A stretch of 64,000 nt of DNA from Scolanthus callimorphus (GCA_033964015.1 CM066922.1:25972961-26036960); one strand, 5' to 3'; shown: positions 10,049 through 20,652, numbered from the stretch's first letter. The notes: generated from the sequence alone by a model not told the origin. A program made the numbers and translations.

Positions 10049-11671
10049 GGGTGTTACTAATCCACGGAACACCACGGAACCGGAACCGGAACCCCACGGA
10101 ACCCTACGGAACCCCACGGAACCCCCTGAAAATGTCAATATTTTTATTTTTTCCCGGTGGTTTCTTTATAGCATACTTCGAAATGTCTGTTTATTCCATA
10201 TTTAGCTTAAAAAAGGAAAAAATACGTACGGGAAAAAATATCTAAGCCCCAAAAGCCTTCAATCGGTTTCATCAGCGGTTCCTTTTGTTGAAGCATGTGA
10301 CCTCGTCGTGGTTTGACAAAACAATTTGGACACGTATTTCGGCCCTTAAAAATACCAATCTCCCTAAAATTTATTGAAGATCAAGATCACCCCTAAAAGA
10401 GACCAAACCCCGTGATTTTTACCCCTAAAAGATACTGACGATTATCCCCCGGGTTCAACTCTGATATTCCCGATTTTACGATGGAAATCCCGAAGCGTAA
10501 ACGTGTTTTCCGTAAAATTTGGTCAAAGAGTAATAGAACTACTTAGCAATCATACAAAGCTTTATTTAGCGTATCGTTTCCTGTCAACAACTTGTGTTAC
10601 TGAGGTCTTTCTATCCGTTTTGTTTTCCTGTGATTAGCCGTATTGCAGTAAATTGCTATATACGCGCGACTGTACACAGCGTAATAAAACCAGTCCTTGC
10701 TTGGAACCGAACTCCGATACAACGGGTACTCCCAAAACTTTTGTACGGGAATGCTCGGCCCAGATTCTGGACCCCTTACCCTTCTTTGTACCAATTTTAG
10801 ATCAGAAAAGGTACCCCTTTCTTATACCAAAGCCGAAAAAGGTACCCCTTTCTATACCAAGCCTGAAAAAATGACCCCTTAATAAATATTTGACTTTGAC
10901 TTTGAATCGGCTTTGTGTTCTGCTAAAAAAGAAACGGTTTTGCTCCCGCGTTGCGGTTGAAAAACCAGTGAAATACAGTCACTTTTTTATAGCAAAATTG
11001 CAATTTTCCCTCCCTTCTTATACCCAGTCCAGCTGCCTGAAAACCCTACCCCTTTCTTATACCTCCAGCCTGAAAACCCTACCCCTTTCTTATAACTCCA
11101 GCCGCCTGAAAACCCTACCCTTTCTTATACCTCCAGCCTGAAAACCCTACCCCTTTCGGGCTGATCACCCATTCGACGATATATTTTTTGCGGTCCCCGT
11201 GGCAAAATCGAAGTTCTACTGTACTAAACTCTCTTGCAAAAACACCATTTACATCTTTCATTTTATAGGCCATTTATAGGCATGAAAATAAAATGAAAAA
11301 ACATTTTTTTGCAACTCGGACTCGGTATCCAACTCTAACTCGGACTCGATTCCGAACTCGGGGACTCCGCTCGTTATTTTTCACGCAATGTAGGGTTTGC
11401 AAAGACACATGGGCTAGGTTACATGCTTCAACTAAAGGAACCGCTGACCAAAGCGATTGAAGGCTTTGGAGCATATATATAGTTAAGCTATCTTTCCCGG
11501 TAGGCAATTTTTTCCTTTTTAAGCTACATATGGTATAAACAGACATTTCGAAGTATCCAATTAAAGAAAACTCCGGAGAAAAATAAAAATATTGACGTTT
11601 TCAGGGGGTTCCGTGGGGTTCCGTAGGGTTCCGGTTCCGGTTCCGTGGTGTTCCGTGGATTAGTAACACCC
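10049..11671. mobile_element. Non-autonomous DNA transposon, Mutator-like candidate, nested in the polymerase gene
   Basis: The 1,623-bp element begins GGGTGTTACTAATCC and ends with its reverse complement, flanked by exact 9-bp duplications. The inverted repeats are about 255 bp long (10,049 to about 10,305 and about 11,420-11,671) and contain short tandem 'ccacggaaccc' units near the tips. Long TIRs with a 9-bp duplication fit Mutator-like elements; hAT or other 8-9 bp families are alternatives. No transposase frame is present. Confidence 0.8.
11020..11155 (+). repeat. Minisatellite inside the nested transposon
   Basis: About four units of ~32 bp built on 'gcctgaaaaccctacccc' and 'tttcttatacctcca'. 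Related degenerate 'ggtacccctttcttatacc' units occur at about 10,810-10,880. Confidence 0.65.
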
Positions 11672-11680
11672 TATATAGGT
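11672..11680. repeat. 9-bp target-site duplication, right copy (TATATAGGT)
   Basis: Matches 10,040-10,048 exactly. Confidence 0.85.
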
Positions 11681-12451
11681 CTTTGTTTTTTCATCAATCA
11701 AGGAGAAGTTGACGTCATCAGGGAGGGTCTTGAAGAGGTAGTTTAAGGTGACTCCAGGGATAGAAATGCCCTGTTTCAGCATGTCGATGTGTCGGTGTTT
11801 CCAGAAGGTACACATTTTCTTTACAGCTTTACAGAAAGGTTGCACGTCCAGATTATTATACCAAATTAGAAAATCTTTAAAGGTTTCCATTCTGTTCTCT
11901 ACCCATATTTTTTTACAGTACTGGTACTCGTCGACGGAAATGTTGGCGCCCTTGAGGGACGAGTAGAACGCTTCATGAGGAGGAAGACTGGTGCGAGTGA
12001 GTTTGTCGAGCGAGTCCATCCATTCATAGGGGAAGAATCCTTTGGTTTGTTCGCACTCGTAAGCTTTTAGGAACTTGTCATACGAGAAGCCTGGAGCGAG
12101 GAAATTGGTTATATCCAGGAACTTGAAGTGTTCCGTTTCAAAGCCATAAAGTTATTGTTCCGCTTGATGGTAAAGTCGACTGTTTCCTCCTTAACGAGGA
12201 CAGGGAAGAGAAATTCCTTGACCACATTCAGATCGTATTTGCCCGAGTTGAATCCGAGAACTGGAAGTTCCTTCAAATAGGCCTCTAGACTCTTCTTTAA
12301 TTTTTTATAAAATTGTCGGGTTCTTCCTCTTCTTCTTCCTTAGGTGGTAGTCGAACAGGGTCTCCGAGCTCTTGGTTGACGGCACGGTAGAAGGAAGGGT
12401 CTTGTTCTTCCACCTCGTTATCAATAAAAGCGCGATCTTCCTCAGTCTCTT

Positions 12452-12485
<34 letters not shown>

Positions 12486-14115
12486 ATCCGACTCCATGAG
12501 ATCTTCGACATCGCTCGACCCTTGGGAGTCCTGTTCTTGAATCAAATCATCGAGCATGTCCAGGATATCGTCAAATTTTTTCTTCATTTTCTTGTAACTC
12601 TCTTGGCTGATTTCTTTTAAGTACTCAATCATGGATTGGACCAGTTGAGTAGAGTCTCCATCGCTCACAAAGCATTTCGGGTCTTTGTTACCTGGCACGT
12701 TCGAGCAAACACTGACGCTGAGGGGGATGTGTCGGGCTTGCCATTGGAGTTTGTTTGTGTTCGAGGGATGATCGTCACGCTTGAAGTACGATTCGAAGTC
12801 GAATGTGGCACGGTATGGGAAGTAGCGTAGGTCTTCAGGAATACCAATGTCGGTATATTCTTCGATCAGCTCGAAAATGGTGCGCGGGGTTTTGTATTCA
12901 CCGCCCGGGAACTCGTAGCGGACCTTCCCATCACACTTGACTTCGTGACGATGCAACATACCTACATGCTTCCACAGTTTTCGGCAGCGGGAGCAAGCTA
13001 ACGATTTCGAATACTTGGCCATATTCTTGATGTAAGAGAAGTGGGCCTTGTATAGGTTGAGGTAGAGGGATGAGGCGTGTTGACGGTGGGAGCGTTGGAC
13101 CAATTGAGCTACAATTTCAGGGGTGTCGTCCTCCGTATCGAGGGGTTCTAAGGAGTAGACGAAGATGTTGACTTCAAACAGTTGTTCGAGTTCGTCGAGC
13201 TCCTCCAGTTTGATGCCAGCGAACTTTTTACGGGTTGGAGATAGGGTGGCGCGGTACCTAAAGAAAACAAATATATTACGCTAGCTATCTAGACCATACA
13301 CTAGATTTCCCGCCCCAGACCCAAACTTACTTACCTTTCATAATAATGCTGGGTATCCCGCTCCAGGTTCTTTAAGGTGCATCCGTTATGGAGGGCTAAG
13401 GCTCTGAAGAAGCAGAGGTTGTCGTCATACTGCTGGTGGTTGTTACCTTGGTCAAGGGGGACGAGCCCGCGATTCTCCACGATGTAATGGGGGAGGTTCT
13501 TGCCACGACCGATAGGGTGTCCACGCAGTTTACTCACGTAGAAGGAGACGTTGCACACCTTGTCGACCACCCATTTAGAGTTAGGACGTTGTTGGCGGAC
13601 CCATTCGAGGATGTCGATGTTGCGCAGAGCGTCACGCACTTGGTCGAGGTCAGCGGCGTTGGCGATAAGGAAGGGTTCTGGGAAGAGTTGATTATTATTT
13701 CTGGATGTGTAGTGGTACTGAAGCTCGCCTGTTTCGTTATTGCGTAGGAGGTACCCAAAGGAAAGGTTAAGTTGTAAACAGTGGTTTGGTCGTGGAAGAT
13801 CCGGTCCAGGTAGGTGAGGAGATCTTGGATATTTAAGGTAGGTAGCCGAAAATTGTACCAGTCTGACAAACGGTGGTTTCTGGAGAAGCGAGTCCGGATC
13901 TGGTTCCAGTGACGGTGGAATTCAGCACTGAGTCCATCGGGGATAGACACAGGATCTTCCTCCCAAGTCGTATCGGGTCGAGTATATGTTGTCGGTGGAG
14001 CATGGGGCAGAAAGGAGCGACATTTGCATGTCACGTGACACGGTCTGGCGCGCTTGATTCAAGTTCGCGCTCGATTACGCATTGTCAAATACAAAGAAAA
14101 TTGGCCAAACACTGA

Positions 14116-15649
14116 TATGCCTAAAACTAATCCTCAAACTACGGCTACGGAATAGTCATTGGGAATAAACGAAACCCTGCAAACTGTTTATAAAACATCG
14201 AACTATGATTTTCGCTTTTTGGTAACAAGATTGATTACTTATTTCAAGTAGGTTTTTTAGGTTAAAGTAGGAGGTATTTTGGCACAAAAACATATGGGCT
14301 TTGCTTTGATTAGCAATTCACGGCTTAATTTTGCGCGAATTCTTAGACATAGAATAAAACGAACACTTGCAAAATGTGCTTTCACTGTCAAATTGTAACC
14401 CTTCCAATTTTCCTGCAATATGGTTAAATCTTTCTGGTAGGAAATAGAAGATGAAATTTTCCAGCACAGAAGTCGATTAATTCCACTCCAAAACTAGAAT
14501 TTTAATTAGGAATCAAATCTACCACGGGAACTCACTTGGAAATTCGAAACAAAGGGCGCCAAGTTGATAAACAGAATACACAATACTGCTGTCTCTTGAG
14601 TTAAATAATGGAAAGCAAAACATGGCTCACAAACTAAGATCGCTAGATTCTGATATCGTAATGCTGCAGCATGCTGCTACAAACTCGGATCTCTATCACA
14701 TCCAACCAAATGTTCAAAAAGAATGCTTGCCGGATTACGCAGTGAAATAATGTCTATGTGATAGTTATGTGCAATGAGGAAAGAAGGAACACCGGAGCGG
14801 AGTGAAGCGAGTATGGCGGCTTTCGGTAAGCAAAACCGTTCTCACTGGTTAATATGTTATCGTTTATTTCTTGCTCCAACTATTTCAGCAATTTGGATCT
14901 TGAGTTTTAAACCTGCTAGCAGTGTCAAGCAGTGATTTTTTCTGTCAGTATTTTATTAGCTAGCAAACTTCACGTGTCTGGTATGCCGCGATCAAAACAA
15001 CCACGCGAACAACTTTGCTAGCTAAATAAATGACTAGGGTACTTGAGTTTTAATAGCGGAGTTTGAGTCCGGTTCATCGAAATGCGCTGTACGCATCGCG
15101 TGTCGCTTCTCTCTTGAGTTGATCAACATACTCACATATTTCTTTCGGGATGTGTAAAGATCGCGTCATAAAAGTTCTTAAATCAAAAAGGGTCTTTCGG
15201 TTTTCCTTCTAACAGAATGACTCGCTCTAAAAGATTTGTGCAAGATAATAGCATATTTCATATGATTCCCGTGAGTATTCTGCTCGACTTAAAGCTTATT
15301 CCCGCGAGTATTCTGGTAGCCAAACCAACAGCCAATCGCACGTCTTTGTCTCGCAATGCTCTAGTGAGTTCATCGAAGGATTAGCGAATGTTTTGATCGC
15401 ATCTCATTATCTGATCAAGCGGAAAAAGTCACTAGAACAATAGGGCTTTCTACGCGATGGGAATGGGCTTGACCCTCTTGGGTCTGGGTTCTGAAATAGG
15501 AGAAGAAACCGCAGTAAAATTATGCGAAACTAGCTGTCACTTTGCTTTAACAGATAGTAATAGAGTTATTTACAGACTCGTGTTTGAAACCACAATCATA
15601 ATTATGCGTAAAAACGTTGTCAAAGTCACTTTGTTATTACCACGAACTT
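14116..15649. other. Gene-free stretch inside the Polinton
   Basis: Only one short open frame (15,457-15,651) occurs on either strand; no motif of a capsid, protease or other Polinton gene was recognised. A 'atggcggctttcggtaagc' sequence near 14,813 resembles a first exon with a donor site but has no supported continuation. This is where a major capsid gene might have been deleted, or where foreign sequence was inserted; the sequence alone does not tell. Confidence 0.5.
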
Positions 15650-15870
15650 GAAAACAAAGAAACCACGAACACGTGTTGAAAACAAAGAAACCACGACCAC
15701 GTGTTGAAAACAAAAGAAACCACGACCACGTGTTGAAAACAATAGAAACGGCGACCACGTGTAGAAAACAAAAGAAACCACGAACACGTGTTGAAAACAA
15801 AAGAAACCGCGACCACGTGTCCAAAACAAAAGAAACCACGAACACGTGTCGAAAACAAAAGAAACCATAC
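15650..15870. repeat. Tandem array of ~28-bp units with CACGTG cores
   Basis: Seven full units and a partial one of the form 'aaaacaaaagaaacc', 'acgaccacgtgt', 28-29 bp each. Nearly every unit centres on the palindrome CACGTG. The same building block occurs once or twice in each TIR ('acaaaagaaaccac', 'cacgtgttg' at about 16,920-16,955). The array lies just past the 3' end of the C2H2 gene. It could be a protein-binding or replication iteron array. Confidence 0.8.
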
Positions 15871-15895
15871 TTACAATTATGCGCATGAAAATAAG

Positions 15896-16822
15896 TTAGA
15901 GACAATTAGCATAACATGTACTATAATATTTACCTTCATGTGGTTGGTCTTGTGCAGGCCGTTTCTTTTTGTGGTTCTTGGTGTGTTCGTTGTATGGGGC
16001 TTTGTTGCGAAACTTGGCCCCGCAGGTATCGCATTTGTAGACTCGTTCCTTCGCTCGCTTGTCGTGTTTGTTACTGATATGACGATTTAAATTCTCTTTT
16101 CGCTTGAACGCCTTGTCGCAGATAGGGCAGGGGAACTCTTTCTCCTTGTTGTGCGTCTTTCGATGGCGCTTCAAGTCGTCGGGTCTTGTAAATACTTTTC
16201 CACACGTCTCACACTCGAACTTGGTTTTCTTGGGTTCGGGTGAAATCTCTTCAGGAGCTTTCCGCTTTCCTCCCCCCGTCTGTTCTTCATTCTCACGGGC
16301 AGAGAGATGTACTGGACTCGGAGACTGGACCTCGCCTGTATTACCAGCATCCACACGCGTACCGAGAGAAATAACTTCTTTCTCCAACTCCATCCAAGCT
16401 TCTGGATTTTCTTGACATTGCTGGGTAATTCTTTCCATAGCTTCTGCTAGTTCTTGCTCAAAGTCGGGTTTGCGAGCGTCTACCTCGGCAGCTTCCCCAA
16501 ACACTGATAAACAATCGATATCTATTTCTGGGGCTTGAATGTTTTCCAAATCTGTGAATGGCGTGAAATCGGTAGATGGCTACCCCAAGGTAAAGGATGG
16601 TTCAGACACATCTCCAAAAGTAAGTTGCATAAGTCTATCTACTGCATCCGGAATATGTTCACTCGGGATGTCTTCCGAATTAATATACCGCTCAAAGTCT
16701 TCCAAGGCGGTAAAGTGTGTGAAATCCCACCGATTATTAACTTCTTCTGATTGCATCTCTGCGGTAACGTTGAGAAGGTTAGCTACGGCTTCATCAACTT
16801 CAGTTTGCAATTTGTCTTCCAT
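15896..16822 (-). pseudogene. Three-finger C2H2 zinc-finger protein with an internal TAG
   Basis: The ATG at 16,822 sits about 60 bp after a TATA-like box in the right TIR. The N-terminal ~150 residues are acidic. The C-terminus has three fingers: 'CETCGKVFTRPDDLKRHRKTH', one with 'CPICDKAFKR', and one with 'CDTCGAKFRN'. A single TAG at 16,580-16,582 interrupts an otherwise continuous frame; upstream and downstream parts are in the same frame. A GTAAAT donor-like site near 15,932 means the 3' end could be spliced onward. A role as element-specific transcription or replication factor, perhaps binding the nearby CACGTG array, is inference. Confidence 0.75.
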
Positions 16823-17289
16823 CTTCAGCTTTGATCGGTCTGGATGGTTGGGCTTGAATGAGTGGGGGCCACAGGAGCTCTGCTTATATTGACTCTGAGA
16901 ACAATAGAAACCGCGTGGCCGAGACAAAAGAAACCACAGCCACGTGTTGAACACAAAGGAACACCTCATTACGTATTCCTCCGCAGTAAAGAACAAAAGA
17001 ACACCTGTGGCAACATCGAACCGCAAGCTCATTAATTCCGCGTGGGGACGCTCATTAATTCCCCCGCAATAAAGAACAAAAGGACACCTGTGTCAACAAT
17101 AAACCGCAAGCTCATTTTGTATTCCGCCTCACTTTTAAACAAAAGAACACAGTTGTCAACAATAAACCGCAAGCTCATTAATTCCGCGTGGGGACGCTCA
17201 TTAAATCAACAGCGACGCTCATTATGTATTCCGCCTCAAAATTAGTATTCCGCCTAAAAAAGGGCTAATTCGGTGCATACTATACTACT
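16816..17289 (-). repeat. Polinton right terminal inverted repeat
   Basis: Reverse complement of 1947-2456, minus an internal ~35 bp present only on the left. It includes the promoter and runs up to the start codon of the C2H2 gene. It ends CTATACTACT followed by the duplicated ACTTTG. Confidence 0.9.
16883..16890 (-). promoter_or_regulatory. TATA-like box of the right terminal gene, within the TIR
   Basis: Read on the minus strand it is AATATAAG, in the same sequence context as TATATAAG in the left TIR, 60 bp before the start codon at 16,822. Confidence 0.55.
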
Positions 17290-17740
17290 ACTTTGTTTTC
17301 TAAATGTGTCATTTCGACTTAGCATGACTTAGCGCGTGCTCCGAGGGAAGCAAAGTAGTGTGTACGTTTGTTGAAACTTGAATGAAAATTTTTCTCAGCT
17401 CAAATATTTCAAGTTAGAATTATCACTGCACATTCCTGTATGTAATCTGTAAGAGAACCATTTGGGTTTCAAGGTCAGTGGTGCTTTCGGCTACGCGAAC
17501 CGAGTTCTTTTTTAGTTTCTGTGGGAGAATACAACATGGCGGCGATGGCGGCTTTGTCCCTCGCTTAAGACATCGCTTGAATTAGAACTTAGTCCGAGGT
17601 GAATCTTTTCCAACAAAAACACGCCTATGGTCCAGATTTCCACCTTCCCTTCGGGTTTTCGAACTTCTTTTGGCGGCACAGCTTCAGGGCTGAGCGGAGC
17701 GAGTGTCGACACGATTTTCCTTACGGTATTAATATATAGA
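17290..17740 (+). repeat. Dispersed ~1.1 kb repeat, copy 1, right part (starts with ACTTTG duplication)
   Basis: Continues the repeat broken at 1946. On the minus strand, 17,512-17,712 is an open frame that starts 'MSTLAPLSPEAVPPKEVR' and contains 'GVFLLEKIHLGLSS'. The same frame is open in the other two good copies. It ends at 'attaatatatagat', as do copies 2 and 3. Confidence 0.75.
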
Positions 17741-17761
17741 TCTTCCGTTTGTTATAAAACT

Positions 17762-18565
17762 TACACTTCTCGCCTCTGACACAAATCTCATATGTAAAAG
17801 TTTTTGATACTTCCGTAAATTATTCTTGAATATACACCAAAGATAACCTCCAAGTCTTGAGTTCATTGAAGTATTTTAAGGCACCGAGAAAAAATGCTAA
17901 ACTTCACTACTCTTTCGGTTTGCTCGAGCCGGTTTTTGTCATTGTACTTTGTTTTCACCTGTCGTAGCTTTGACGTCGGTTTCCCAGCCAACTACATTCC
18001 AGCATGGGAATCAAACATTGCGTCTATGGCTCAATGATTTCTCCGCGCACTTTGCCGTCACGCTTGCTAGGGAAGCGGCAAAGCGTATTAGAGATATTCT
18101 ATCATGTTTTTTTCCGAGAGAATCGAATAAGAGGAAGGCAGAAGAACTGATATATTGGAGAGCGAGTGGTTGCCAGCCAGGCAGTGGCGGGAGGTTAAAG
18201 ACAAAGAGTTAGAAAGCTCAGCATTATCAAGTTAACGTTCATAATAAATGTTGCTGGATTGTTATTCGCTACGCTTTGAGAGTATGAATGTTTAGCTATG
18301 AAAACTACAACACGCTGGAATGTAGTTCGCTTCACTGATTACAGGGAAAACCTTGTGAAAGCTACAACTAGTAAAAACAAAGTACAATGACAAAAACCGG
18401 CTCGAGCAAACCGAAAGAGTAGTGAAGTTTAGCATTTTTTTCTCGGTGCCTTAAAATACTTCAATGAACTCAAGACTTGGAGGTTATCTTTGGTATATAT
18501 TCAAGAATAATTTACGGAAGTAATCAAAAACTTTTACATATGAGATTTGTGTCAGAGGCGAAAAG
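17762..18565. mobile_element. Foldback/MITE element with ~200-bp inverted repeats
   Basis: About 17,762-17,970 is the reverse complement of about 18,362-18,565, with tips reading 'cttctcgcctctgacac'. The central ~390 bp holds no gene. A clear target duplication could not be read because the right tip abuts a poly-G run (about 18,570-18,590). Confidence 0.75.
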
Positions 18566-18607
18566 TCCCGGGGGGGGGGGGGGGGGGGGTTCTTCACATG
18601 TCGACCT

Positions 18608-18956
18608 GATAGGGGTGCTCGTCGTATTTTTAGGGGTAAAAATCGACTCTCAGGTATTTTTTAGGGGGTATCGGAGAAACATTGTGGCTTTCACTAATAA
18701 ATGGTATTTTTTAGGGGTACGCTAATGAATGAAAGGGCCACAAACCAAGCAAAACGTTTTCTTTCTTTCTTTGTTCATTTATAGCTCTAAAATAAGCCTG
18801 TTTTGAGATGAGAAACAATAAACAAAACAAAAAGGTTTATTGTTGGTATTTTTTAGGGGTCATTTTGTTTTATAAGGTATTTTTTAGGGTGTGGATTTTT
18901 CATGCCCTGGTATTTTTTAGGGTATATTTTCCGACGTCCCGACGAGCACCCCTATC
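18608..18956. mobile_element. MITE with GATAGGGGTGCTCGTCG termini
   Basis: The terminal inverted repeats are GATAGGGGTGCTCGTCG and its exact complement. The interior repeats 'ggtattttttagggg' five or six times. There is no coding capacity. Confidence 0.75.
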
Positions 18957-19327
18957 ACTCTTACATGGGAGAACCCCCATGTATAATTATATATAATTTC
19001 TCAAATTTTGCAGTTTCCTTGAACACATGCCAAACAAAATCAAAAGCATTCTAAGAAGTGAAATTTGGCTGGTACATTGCCTTGGGCTTGTAGATTATTC
19101 GGGCGGCAAGGATTTCTTAATTCCGCAGATATTAGCCATTCTTTTTCAAGGAAATATTTGCGGCATAAATACCTTTGCCATTTTGGAGCCTGAAAAAGTC
19201 CGTTCGAATAACATAAAACCGGCCCAATGAATTCTCTCCTAACTTGCTGTGATTAATGCTAGCTACTCAGGGATTAGTCTGAGGGGTGTCATTTTAAAAG
19301 TTTAGGTCGCGCAACGCGTCTGATGGC

Positions 19328-19778
19328 CGGTGTAGTGTGGACGGGGTCTAAGGTAACGGTAAATGTAGTGAACTCAATCTCTCTAAATCTCACAGAATTT
19401 GGATCACTCATTTGGTTTAACTGGTTTAAGTGATATGAAGTTATAGAGCCGCGAACTAATGGTGTTATATTGTTTTACTGTTAAAAGTTCCGTAGTTAAA
19501 TAAACACAACAAACAAATATATGATATTGTCAGCCAATTGGACACGGTCTTTAAATCAATAACTACGTGTCGAACTCAGCAGACAAAGCGTGGATCATGT
19601 CTTCTACAATGCTGCGCTATTTTATACTAAGTAATCTAGCTCTAACATTCTCTACAAACTGCACTAAATGTTACTAATTTATCGTCCAAACAAGCATGTC
19701 TACTTAATTGTTGTCGACTTATGGAATTTTTTCTTGCCGCGCTTTGGAGTAGCCGTCTCACCCTGCCGATAATGCAAT
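19328..19778 (+). repeat. 451-bp segment flanked by a 15-bp direct repeat, copy A
   Basis: This segment is nearly identical to 22,141-22,591. It is bordered by AACGCGTCTGATGGC at 19,313-19,327 and again at 19,779-19,793. Its first bases are the right tip of the MITE that ends at 22,161, followed by that MITE's flank, so copy A was apparently taken from a locus like copy B and inserted with a target duplication. Confidence 0.8.
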
Positions 19779-19980
19779 AACGCGTCTGATGGCTGCGTAT
19801 TATAAACAAGGGTGTGGTTATAACTTTGCTATAGCAATTCCAATCACAACAAAATGCACACTACAACAAAGTTCAAACCCTCTGGGTAACCATGTGAAAG
19901 TTCAGACCGGTACAGGTTTTTGAGCCTGAACAGCAGGCAAACAAAGTTTGGTGGTGAAGAGCAGAAAAAAATTGTAGGCC

Positions 19981-20652
19981 TTAAAAGGCCTGGGTCAGCC
20001 TAGAAAATCGAGAAAATTACAAAATTTCAAATATCTTTTCTAATCATTAATGATGGAGCATGAAATTTTCAGGATAGTTAACATTCATCGAGTGAAATGT
20101 TTTTTTTTGTGGAATTTCGGCTGATACACTTGTCACGTGGCCAGTCACGTGACATTTTCACTTTTCAAAGTTTAAAAATTTCTCCGGTGGTTAGTTTCAC
20201 TCCTTTTTGAAAAATTAATAGCGAATAATATTTCTCTTATTGATTTCTACATAGTGACGTTTTTACATGTGGAAAAAGTTTGCTCCTTTAAAGTGCTTTA
20301 AGGGGCTGATAAATTAATTAGGTCACGCGACCTGATTCCGACCCTTATATCTCTTTAACAGTAAATAATACTTCAGCAGCCAAAACGGTACGATGTTTCT
20401 ATTGCTGAGGTATATCCATTTTCACCAAAGCTGTATTGTTAGATGTTTCCTCCATCACCGGCAAAGCAATTTACTGTTTTGTCACGTGACATACCTTGTG
20501 ACGTCACTCCACACTATAAAGCAACAAAATATTAAGTTCGTCCCGCTTTTTCACTGTGCCAAAAATTAACCTGCCTTAAATAGATTAAAGCAATTTAACA
20601 TTTTGCGTTTTTGGGGGCTAGCCCCAAGCCCATTTCGAATCCCAGGCCTTAA
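19981..20652. mobile_element. TTAA-flanked element interrupting an older repeat
   Basis: Both ends are TTAA followed by an inverted 'AGGCCTGGG'-type tip. Flanking sequence matches the repeat at 1080-1245 (inverted), which has a single TTAA at the same point. Related right ends occur near 24,970-25,022 and 61,090-61,147. No gene inside. Confidence 0.65.

Larger units (their letters stand above)
8094..14034 (-). pseudogene. Protein-primed family B DNA polymerase, intron-containing, interrupted and frameshifted
   Basis: Motifs in order: an N-terminal domain (14,034 to about 13,340), a Cys/His cluster ('CSRCRKLW...HRHEVKC'), exonuclease motif I 'ATFDFES', a long Glu run, an Exo II-like 'GFNSGKYD', polymerase motif A 'GYDANALYLW', motif B 'GNSSYGK' and motif C 'ETDTDSAY'. 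Three GT-AG introns are clear: 13,258-13,334 (77 nt), 9,576-9,646 (71 nt) and 8,842-8,910 (69 nt), each with a GTAAGT or GTGAGT donor and a CAG or TAG acceptor. Defects: frameshifts near 13,765, 12,305, 12,145, 8,570 and 8,148, and a 1.6 kb transposon at 10,049-11,671. The true 5' end is unresolved; 14,034 is only where the open frame begins. The enzyme would copy the element from a terminal-protein primer. Confidence 0.9.
1947..17289. mobile_element. Polinton/Maverick-type DNA element, 15.3 kb, degraded
   Basis: The ends are inverted copies starting AGTAGTATAG, flanked by a 6-bp duplication. Inside are the hallmark Polinton genes: retroviral-type integrase with chromodomain, protein-primed family B DNA polymerase, packaging ATPase, penton-like jelly-roll protein and two conserved Polinton proteins. 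A PC4-like protein and a C2H2 protein sit next to the two TIRs. Integrase and penton-like genes are on the plus strand near the left end; the other core genes are on the minus strand. No double-jelly-roll major capsid gene and no adenovirus-type protease are visible. Frameshifts, in-frame stops and two nested transposons indicate a dead or assembly-damaged copy. Confidence 0.93.

Noticed and set aside
16550..16582. A very short GT-AG intron that would remove the TAG in the C2H2 gene
   Set aside because: The candidate is about 32 nt and would break the frame, while the sequence is in frame across the stop without splicing.
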